A DNA stretch of 64,000 nucleotides from Lodderomyces elongisporus (taxonomy: Eukaryota > Ascomycota > Pichiomycetes > Serinales > Debaryomycetaceae). Below are positions 57,371 to 64,000 of the stretch, piece after piece. Made by a program: the position numbers and the translations under genes. How positions within the stretch are numbered: position 1 is the stretch's first letter; every line of letters begins with the position of its first letter. Location: the NCBI RefSeq assembly GCF_030384665.1, contig NC_083675.1, positions 2,264,862 through 2,328,861 of the forward strand, given 5' to 3'. The notes under the pieces were generated by a model that was not told the origin of the DNA, made no database searches, and saw only the letters and a program-made list of their open reading frames with translations.

Positions 57371-59587
57371 TTACACTTCTTCATGTAACAGCTCGTAACA
57401 GTCTACCAATTTCAACACATCTGAAATGTGCTGGAAGTACGGCTCACCATTATCAATCAAGTTCTGACATCTAATAACAACCTCATTGTCGCTGTCCTGC
57501 ACCAACCCTTGTATTTTGAAATAGTCCAACTTTTCAAGATCACGCAACAAGAGCCCACGAATGCCGGCTCGCTGGAGCTTCTCGCGCACTACTGCGGACA
57601 CATTGACAAAGCATGATTTGATATCTCTTTTTTGGTAATTGGTTAATAGTTCGTAGACTGTTTTCGCTGCTGATGAATCTATCGAGTTCATATTGTTCAA
57701 ATCGAAAATGATATATTTGCTCATGGTTGAGTCTCTGCTGCGTTTCAGAGCCGGGTGTGCTCTTGTTGAACCGTACATCTCGACTCTTTTCAACCTCATT
57801 AAGAGATCGCTGCAGTTTGTGAAACTAAGAGGTTCTGGTATCTTTACAATCAAACAACCCTCTACTTCTTCGATCGCCTCTCTATTGATCTGTGTTTGTC
57901 TGAGATCATTAAATATATTGAGCGATGAGCCCAAGGTTGAGTTTGCTGGAACCGGTACATCTGCATCAACAAAGATGTTGGAGTTTGGTACTCTGCCCAA
58001 AATCTGAATCCTTGATTCAGCAGAGTTTTTAATCACTCTAATCAACAGGAATAGGATCCCCACAGAAATGCCACCTTCAATGGAAAAAAAGAGAGTCGTC
58101 AATACTGTCAATGCAAACGTAACCAACTCGGCCCAGCCTTTGGCTCGCCAATGGAAATACAATTCATATGGCGCCTCTTCAATCAACAGCACTCCAATAG
58201 ACGCGATAACAACACTCAACATACATTCCGGAACGTAGTACAAGTATTTAAGCAAGAATTGAATGGTAAATAGAGTCGATATACCCATTATGGCACCGGA
58301 AACTGTAGTCTTTGCCGAGATTGCATTGATCTTGCTTCTACCATAACCACCAAATGCAGGGAGTGCGCCAAATAACGATGCAACTATATTGATGCTGCCC
58401 AATGCAACAAGTTCTCGATTCGACGAGATGGGCAAGTCAAAGCTTGAACCCAAAGATTTCGATGCGGTAGTCGACTCGAAAAATCCCAACATTGCACAAA
58501 CAAAGCCTGAAGTGCCTACAGTTTTGAGCATCTTCGACAGACCCATTGGGTTGTATAAACTTAAACCTTGGTGGGTTTTCACTTTGCCAATAACGGCCAA
58601 GCCTGATTTGTTCCATTGGAAATATTGGCACAAGATAGTAGCCCCTCCAACAACAAGAAGAATCTCGGGAAATAAAAGAACTTTCTTATTTCTAGTTCTT
58701 TTCTTGATCACTTTACTGATCATGACTATTGTAAAGCCAACTGCTCCAATTGTCAAGCTTAGCGAATGGTAGTGATTGCAGTATTTGATCAAAAACCATA
58801 ATTTATCAAACGGAGAATGGATATCCATCTTGGAAGGATCATCGGAGATCTTCTTCATCAACTCCTCTATGCCCAAGATGATAATCAGAGAATTGATAAT
58901 CATAACAATCCCCACAGCTGAAATGAAACCTTTGAGTAAAGAAGGACTCAAGACATTGTCCAAAAAGCCAAATCTACCCAACCCAAAGCCCAATAGAGTG
59001 GCTCCGCTGACAAATGTAATGACAGAGACATATTCTAAGGGGTCCAAATTTTCCTTTTTCGCATGGTGCAACAAGGGCTCTATAGCTTGTCCCACAATCA
59101 AAGATATAGGTCCCTCGGGTCCAACCACCATTTGTGGGACACTGCCAAATACCATATAGATCAAGGGAGACAATGCTAGTGAGTACAAGCCCAGAATGAC
59201 CGGCACGTGAGCTAATGTGGATGCATAAGATAGTGACAATGGGAGTTGGAAAAACACCAATGTCAACCCAGCAACAAGGTCGCCAACAAAGAACTTTAAG
59301 TTGTACTCGCCTATCCAGGACAAGCAAGGTAAATAGTATGGAAGCAAGTCCTTCCACGCTAGTTCTTCTGCATTTATAGCGGAAGCAGGCGAATAGTTTT
59401 TCTGGTAGTTTATGGAACACGTTTCTTCGTCGGTTGTTTGCGAATCATAGTGCCCAGCCACATCTTTGCCCAACAACTTCAGCCGCTCAGTATTATGGAC
59501 CCTAGTTCTTGATATGGGCCGCGTGCTAGGAGGTTGTGGGCTAGTGACTCTGAATGGCTTTCGACCAGGGCGAGGTGACGACGACAT
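57371..59587 (-). CDS. SLC26/SulP-type anion permease with STAS domain, YPR003C-like
   Basis: The 738-residue protein has a hydrophilic N-terminus (about 85 residues) and a SulP membrane domain of 10-14 segments. Family blocks include GDLVAGLTLVFFQLPLSLSYA, VPVILGLYSLALSPLIYMVFGS and GPEGPISLIVG. A STAS domain follows at about residues 560-720, with IIFDLNNMNSIDSSAAKTVYELL as the conserved nucleotide-site loop. The match in layout and neighbour (AIM45, yeast YPR004C) points to S. cerevisiae YPR003C, a putative ER-localised sulfate transporter. The actual anion is unknown. It is divergent from AIM45 as the neighbour pair in yeast. Confidence 0.9.
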   Translation of the reverse strand: MSSSPRPGRKPFRVTSPQPPSTRPISRTRVHNTERLKLLGKDVAGHYDSQTTDEETCSINYQKNYSPASAINAEELAWKDLLPYYLPCLSWIGEYNLKFFVGDLVAGLTLVFFQLPLSLSYASTLAHVPVILGLYSLALSPLIYMVFGSVPQMVVGPEGPISLIVGQAIEPLLHHAKKENLDPLEYVSVITFVSGATLLGFGLGRFGFLDNVLSPSLLKGFISAVGIVMIINSLIIILGIEELMKKISDDPSKMDIHSPFDKLWFLIKYCNHYHSLSLTIGAVGFTIVMISKVIKKRTRNKKVLLFPEILLVVGGATILCQYFQWNKSGLAVIGKVKTHQGLSLYNPMGLSKMLKTVGTSGFVCAMLGFFESTTASKSLGSSFDLPISSNRELVALGSINIVASLFGALPAFGGYGRSKINAISAKTTVSGAIMGISTLFTIQFLLKYLYYVPECMLSVVIASIGVLLIEEAPYELYFHWRAKGWAELVTFALTVLTTLFFSIEGGISVGILFLLIRVIKNSAESRIQILGRVPNSNIFVDADVPVPANSTLGSSLNIFNDLRQTQINREAIEEVEGCLIVKIPEPLSFTNCSDLLMRLKRVEMYGSTRAHPALKRSRDSTMSKYIIFDLNNMNSIDSSAAKTVYELLTNYQKRDIKSCFVNVSAVVREKLQRAGIRGLLLRDLEKLDYFKIQGLVQDSDNEVVIRCQNLIDNGEPYFQHISDVLKLVDCYELLHEEV

Positions 59588-59931
59588 ATTGCTGCAGTGT
59601 TATAACTTAAAAGGAAACTATATGGGGGTGTTGAAACCAAAAAAAAAAAAAAAATAGCATTAAATAACATAAAACAAAAAAAATATAAAAAAATAAAATA
59701 AAATAAAATAAAATAAAAGAAAGAAAGAGGAATTTCGACACACAAAAGAGAGAAAAAAAAAATCTACCAATATATACAAAAAAGAGGTGGTGAAAAGAGA
59801 AAGAAAAGAGAAAACTAAATATATCAGACTCTGTAAACTATTAATCCATTTTTACTACACTCCACCAAATTTTAATTTTTCATTTCCTTTTTCTTTTTCA
59901 TTATTTTTTTTTGTTCTTTCCGCCACCCACC
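59588..59931. other. Divergent promoter region between the SLC26 gene and AIM45
   Basis: This 344-bp A/T-rich region contains AAAAT/AAATA repeats near 59690-59716. No gene is seen. Confidence 0.6.
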
Positions 59932-60897
59932 ATGCTTAGAAGATTCTTCTCCACATCTCGAAGCTTGAAAAATAGTTTGGTTTTCGTTGAAGGTGCTAAT
60001 GGCCAAGTGAGCCCTTCAACCTTGTCGACCATCACCGCGGCCACGCAGATCGGCGAGCCCGTTACCGCAGTGGTGGTTGACCAGAACCTCGCCGAAAGTG
60101 CTTCCAAATTATCGGGAGTCAGCAAAGTGTTGAAAGCACAAGGTCCTCAATATGCCCACTACTTATCAGAGGAGATTAGTCCCTTACTACAGGAGTTGAT
60201 TAAAAAACACAATTTCACCCATTTCTTTGTTTCCGGATCGGCAGTTGGTAAGTCGATATTGCCAAGGTTGGGAGCATTGCTCGACGTCCAGCCATTGAGT
60301 GATATTACCAAAGTGATTGACAAGCAGACATTCACCCGTCCAATCTATGCCGGTAATGCGATTGCCACAGTCAAGTCGAAGGATAGTATTATACTTGCTA
60401 CAGTGAGAGCTTCTGCGTTTGCGCCGGCATCGGAGCAAGACGCCGTTAGCATTGAAGATGTGACAGAAACCCCAGAGACTGGAAACAGAACCGAGTTTGT
60501 TTCCGAGGAGTTGGTTTCATCGGAGAGACCTGAGTTGGGCTCAGCATCTACTGTCATTGCTGGTGGTCGTGGATTAAAGAATAAGGAAACGTTTGATGCC
60601 TTGGTGGAGCCTTTGGCCACCAAGTTGAATGCAGCCATTGGAGCATCTAGGGCCGCAGTCGATTCTGGATACTGTGACAACTCATTGCAAGTGGGACAAA
60701 CAGGTAAGATTGTTGCACCAGATTTGTACATTGCTGTTGGTATCTCGGGTGCCATCCAACATTTGGCTGGTATGAAGGACAGTAAAGTGATTGTGGCAAT
60801 CAACAAGGACCCCGAAGCACCAATCTTTAACATTGCCGATGTCGGATTAGTTGGTGACTTGAACGAGGTGGTTCCAGAATTGACAGAGAAGATCTAA
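59932..60897 (+). CDS. AIM45: Mitochondrial electron-transfer flavoprotein alpha subunit
   Basis: The frame is open from 59911, but the second ATG at 59932 gives MLRRFFSTSRSLK, a classic mitochondrial presequence, and a 321-residue protein. The N-terminal domain (LVFVEGANGQVS) and the C-terminal FAD-binding half (GGRGLKNKETFDALVEPLA, then SRAAVDSGYC, GQTGKIVAPDLYIAVGISGAIQH and INKDPEAPIFNIADVGLVGDL) are complete. ETF-alpha pairs with ETF-beta to carry electrons from acyl-CoA or other dehydrogenases to ETF-QO. Yeast AIM45 (YPR004C) is adjacent to YPR003C, as here. It is the last recognisable conserved gene before the telomere, 2.6 kb away. Confidence 0.95.
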   Translation: MLRRFFSTSRSLKNSLVFVEGANGQVSPSTLSTITAATQIGEPVTAVVVDQNLAESASKLSGVSKVLKAQGPQYAHYLSEEISPLLQELIKKHNFTHFFVSGSAVGKSILPRLGALLDVQPLSDITKVIDKQTFTRPIYAGNAIATVKSKDSIILATVRASAFAPASEQDAVSIEDVTETPETGNRTEFVSEELVSSERPELGSASTVIAGGRGLKNKETFDALVEPLATKLNAAIGASRAAVDSGYCDNSLQVGQTGKIVAPDLYIAVGISGAIQHLAGMKDSKVIVAINKDPEAPIFNIADVGLVGDLNEVVPELTEKI

Positions 60898-61604
60898 TGT
60901 TAAATAAAAAGAAAGGGTAGGAATAGAAAGGAGGGAGAGAGAGGACGGATGGTGAAGTAGTAAAGTTGTGTAATTAGGGTATTATTTTCATTTTCATGTT
61001 CATTTTCATGTTCATTTTCTTATCCGCTTTCCACCTCTATTTGACTCTCTTGACTCTATTGGTTTATGATATTACGATGTTTGACTGATTTGAAAGTGGA
61101 GTAAATGTCGAATCAACTAGATTGTAAGATATGTCGATTTTGAGAAGCTCCCTAGTAGTTGAAATGAGTGTACTGTTTAAATAGCTTCTATGACTGACTT
61201 TATTGTTATAAAACTTGTTAGCTTGATGCGAGTGACATTAGTTGTCATAGCACGTGGCTTCTCCATTTGTAATTCTATGATATCTGTATTTTTTCTGACT
61301 TTGTTAGATGTCACATACATGAGACTTGTCCCCTTGACTACCGAATATTATACCCTTACCTCGCACGGCCTGTCGGCCATACGGAATAGCGATAATAATC
61401 AGGTCAGTGTCGGAATACCCCTATTCTAGATATAGCCGACATCGGCTATATATATGAGGGATTATTCAGTAAGAGGTTCATTGACGACGAATATAAATAG
61501 TCCTCGATGTAGACCTAGAATATAGATATTTATATAGTTTTTATAAACCGATCAAAACCATATCTATTGAATCCACCCTAATCGACGCTACTCTAAGCTA
61601 ACAT
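60898..61604. other. Start of the subtelomere, no gene
   Basis: This 707-bp region holds the AIM45 3' end and unidentified subtelomeric sequence. A short palindromic-looking ATAGCCGACATCGGCTAT lies at about 61433-61450. I see no conserved coding sequence. Confidence 0.55.
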
Positions 61605-61668
61605 GGAGGTCTTCCCTCTTTAACATAATAGGCGAACAAGTCGATAGCGCAGACGTATCATTGGACCA

Positions 61669-62173
61669 ATGACTTTCGCTACTATTACAAGCTTGTTTTT
61701 GGATGTACTCCGCGCTAGCAACAAACTACTTCAAGCACTTGCAATTCATTCTTTTTTTTGGGTTCCCCAGTGCTAGCACCAATGCAACAATGGATTGACA
61801 CATTTGTGGTCCCTAGCTAGTATCAGGGATTTATCTATACCTTCACCACGCCTCGATATTGCGATTGCAAGAAATTGAGTTTAACAAGGTTCACACAACT
61901 ATAGTGGTCAGTGCGAAAACTGGGCCATTGTGTGAACTATTAATTCGTGACTTGCTAACGACTAACATCCATGTGTCACCTAGGGGAATCGCCTATTTCT
62001 GTTTTGGCGCCCTCTTTGATGGTCCGAGTTGTGTCGTCCACCATGAAATTGGTCAAAATTGTTTTTCATTGATTTTTATCTGCAATATTTTTTACAATTC
62101 TCACCGCAATTCTCACGGTATATAAAATCGTTAAAACTGTCTTGCATTGGCCTGCCTGGTTATTTGACAGTCC
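61669..62173 (+). pseudogene. Broken copy of the subtelomeric gene found at 62218-62727
   Basis: From the ATG equivalent to that of the intact copy the frame reads through ATITS, then drifts and stops at TAG after 35 codons. Homology resumes in other frames: MQQWIDTF, then EFNKVHTTIVVSAKTGPLCELLIRDLL (aligned to the intact copy) and, in a third frame, LTVYKIVKTVLHW. At least two frameshifts and stops separate the pieces, so this copy cannot encode the full protein. Confidence 0.8.
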
Positions 62174-62217
62174 GGAACCACGGGCAATTCGCGTTCCAGT
62201 CGAGGTCTTTCAAAGAA

Positions 62218-62727
62218 TCACATGGGCCGTGTAAAAATGGCTTTAAAGATTTTATATATCGTGAGGACTTCGGTGAGAGCTGCAAATGAAAATGCAGATA
62301 GTGTCCACGAGTTCACAAATGGATACCAGTGAGAAAGAACTTTGATCCATCTCATGGCCTTCGACATAGCCCGAGGGATCCAAGGGGGAGCCGAAGTTCC
62401 AAGGGTAATGCCCTGGAGGAGTTCATCGATGTCCGAAGTGAACAAGTCTCGGAACGAGAGATCACACAATGGTCGTTGTTCTGCCTTAACAACTATGCTT
62501 GTGTGAATTTTGTTGAAATCAAACTCTTGTGACTTCGACATAGGAGTTTGCACCGTATAGGTCGATGCACGATACCAATCTGGTATCATAAAGGTATCAA
62601 TCCATTGTTGCAATTGGCCCTTGATAGATGAAACCAAGGCCGGAATGGATTGTAGATTCCTAGGATAGCTTGTTGCTAGAGCGGAGTACATGCATACAAA
62701 GCTAGTAATTGTTGCAAGAACGGACAT
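62218..62727 (-). CDS. Subtelomeric protein of unknown function, 169 residues
   Basis: I do not recognise the family. The N-terminus has a short hydrophobic segment (ATITSFVCMYSALATSY) that could be a signal or membrane anchor. The middle is polar with Trp/Tyr residues (QQWIDTF, then IPDWYRASTY, and FNKIHTSIVVKAE). The C-terminus has a second hydrophobic stretch (WTLSAFSFAALTEVLTIYKIFKAIF). A degenerate copy lies in inverted orientation directly alongside, and conserved residues between the two show the frame is real or recently was. It may be a member of a subtelomeric family or a fragment of a larger element. Confidence 0.55.
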   Translation of the reverse strand: MSVLATITSFVCMYSALATSYPRNLQSIPALVSSIKGQLQQWIDTFMIPDWYRASTYTVQTPMSKSQEFDFNKIHTSIVVKAEQRPLCDLSFRDLFTSDIDELLQGITLGTSAPPWIPRAMSKAMRWIKVLSHWYPFVNSWTLSAFSFAALTEVLTIYKIFKAIFTRPM

Positions 62728-62791
62728 TGGTCCAATGTTACGTTTGTGCTGAGCGACTTGTTCGCCTCTTTTGTTAAAAAGGGGAGACCTT

Positions 62792-63500
62792 CACGCTAGA
62801 GATATCAAGCATAAGCTTGTTATCAATTGCTAGCTATATTTTTTTTTGATTAGTTACATAGTCTATATATAAATTATGTTAAAAGATTTGTGTGTAGCAT
62901 TCTCTATGTTTTTTTTTTGCAAAACAATAGGCCAAGGACAGCTTTTACAAATGAATCGGTCGTCTATTTCATGAAAAACTAAGGTAGACAGTATTTCACT
63001 CTTGCGGGTAGCTCACGTGACTCAAATGTAGTTGATTCACGAAGTGTAGAAGGATGCATATGGTTTGAGCAGTAATTGCTTTTTTTTTCTACAGACAAAA
63101 GAGATAACTGTTTTGTATTCATTATGGAGTAATGAATAAGAATAAACTTGTTTATTTGAGAAATTGAAGTTCATGTGATATATTATGCACCGTGGAAACC
63201 AAGACAGAATTTTAAAAAAAAAAAAAAAATCTAATTTTGTAAGCATTTTGAATTGAATTGAAGCAAAAAGTTGATGGCTGAGAAGAAATTAGATACACAT
63301 TTTGAAGAAATAAATGAACAAAGTATTACAAAGTGATAAACATTAACGTTCAATGAAAGCAATGAAGATGATGACGGCCATTAAGCATAAAAAAATCGGT
63401 GTTGATCAAGAGAGTGAAGAAAGAGTTTACGGCATAAAGGTCACGTGAACAGGAGATACGAATAGTTGCAAACCAATTATTGAAGAATTGGAGTTCGTTA
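62792..63500. other. Telomere-proximal region, no gene
   Basis: About 700 bp of A/T-rich subtelomeric DNA with poly-T/poly-A tracts (62839-62848, 62910-62919, 63213-63229). No coding sequence or RNA gene is supported. Confidence 0.55.
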
Positions 63501-64000
63501 GTAAGGAAGCACTTGAAACTCGGTGTAAGGATGCACTTGAAACTCGGTGTAAGGAAGCACTTGAAACTCGGTGTAAGGATGCACTTGAAACTCGGTGTAA
63601 GGATGCACTTGAAACTCGGTGTAAGGATGCACTTGAAACTCGGTGTAAGGATGCACTTGAAACTCGGTGTAAGGATGCACTTGAAACTCGGTGTAAGGAT
63701 GCACTTGAAACTCGGTGTAAGGATGCACTTGAAACTCGGTGTAAGGATGCACTTGAAACTCGGTGTAAGGATGCACTTGAAACTCGGTGTAAGGATGCAC
63801 TTGAAACTCGGTGTAAGGATGCACTTGAAACTCGGTGTAAGGATGCACTTGAAACTCGGTGTAAGGATGCACTTGAAACTCGGTGTAAGGATGCACTTGA
63901 AACTCGGTGTAAGGATGCACTTGAAACTCGGTGTAAGGATGCACTTGAAACTCGGTGTAAGGATGCACTTGAAACTCGGTGTAAGGATGCACTTGAAACA
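63501..64000 (+). repeat. Telomeric array of 24-bp repeats
   Basis: About 21 tandem units of GGTGTAAGGATGCACTTGAA plus ACTC (24 bp) run to the end of the window. The core GGTGTAAGGATG matches the Candida telomere core GGTGTACGGATG (C. albicans) with one change, and it is G-rich toward the chromosome end. The first and third units carry GGAAGC in place of GGATGC; the rest are identical apart from the last base of the window. A long open frame on the minus strand is only a translation of the repeat. Confidence 0.9.

Larger units (their letters stand above)
61605..62791. repeat. 1.2-kb imperfect inverted duplication in the subtelomere
   Basis: The arm 61605-62187 is homologous to the reverse complement of 62187-62791. 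Shared landmarks include AGGCGAACAAGTCG, CATTGGACCAATG, ATGTACTCCGC, CAACAATGGATTGA and ATATAAAATC, in order and at similar spacing. The centre is near 62187, with GGAAC...GTTCC almost meeting. The arms have diverged by point changes and indels. Confidence 0.85.

Noticed and set aside
61309..61600. TGTCACATAC followed by a TATA-like region, possibly a decayed LTR
   Set aside because: Only the first nine bases match the element LTR start; there is no matching end or target duplication, and the rest does not align by eye.
61797..61822. GACACATTTGTGGTCCCTAGC, resembling the LTR end and primer-binding site of element 1
   Set aside because: The same position in the inverted copy (62218-62727) reads as coding sequence (QQWIDTF...), and the flanks align as gene copies, so the resemblance is chance.
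63498..63992. 164-residue open frame of a repeated octapeptide on the minus strand
   Set aside because: It is simply the 24-bp telomere repeat read in frame; 24 is divisible by three so stops are absent in that frame.
1..64000. CRISPR-like arrays
   Set aside because: All tandem arrays here are direct repeats without unique spacers in a eukaryotic genome; none is a CRISPR array.

Overview
The window looks like a chromosome end of a budding yeast of the CTG-clade Candida/Lodderomyces group. Four things point there: compact, mostly intronless genes with Saccharomyces-type homologues; an N-acetylglucosamine (GlcNAc) catabolic gene cluster with the SEY1/NAG6 gene beside it, as I recall it from Candida albicans; fragments of Saccharomyces gene order (YDR061W-DOS2, LSM5-DDI1-GDI1, YFR006W-RPN11, YPR003C-AIM45); and, at the right edge, about 21 copies of a 24-bp repeat whose core GGTGTAAGGATG closely matches known Candida telomere repeats. 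Lodderomyces elongisporus or a close relative is my best guess, but the sequence alone does not prove the species.

Layout. 1-3,000: a truncated twin-ABC ATPase gene (YDR061W-like) divergent from DOS2. 3,120-22,462: two complete, different Ty3/gypsy-type LTR retrotransposons, both in + orientation, with SSK1 (osmostress/two-component response regulator) between them. Each has matching LTRs, a 5-bp target duplication, gag with a CCHC knuckle, and pol in the order protease-RT-RNase H-integrase. In both, pol lies in the +1 frame and the overlap contains the heptamer GCG-AGG-C. 22,600-34,000: housekeeping genes LSM5, DDI1, GDI1, an Xaa-Pro aminopeptidase, RPN11, a SAM35-like gene, PAA1-like and HAT2. 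34,365-49,293: a zinc-cluster regulator followed by the GlcNAc cluster: two MFS transporters (NAG4, NAG3), deacetylase DAC1, deaminase NAG1 and kinase HXK1. 51,396-60,897: SEY1, an SPC110-like spindle-pole coiled coil, an SLC26-type permease and AIM45 (ETF-alpha). 60,898-64,000: subtelomere with a 1.2-kb imperfect inverted duplication of an unknown gene (one open copy, one broken), then the telomere array.

How it works together. HXK1 phosphorylates GlcNAc, DAC1 deacetylates GlcNAc-6-P, and NAG1 deaminates glucosamine-6-P to fructose-6-P, so the cluster is a complete cytosolic route from GlcNAc to glycolysis. The adjacent MFS pair and the MAL-activator-like zinc-cluster protein are candidate accessory members. 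The retrotransposons are the most unusual part: element 1 has ten 55-bp repeats in its leader and an LTR dense in perfect inverted repeats, and both elements carry a second polypurine tract and a shared frameshift heptamer. All functional calls are from motif reading by eye; no searches were run.
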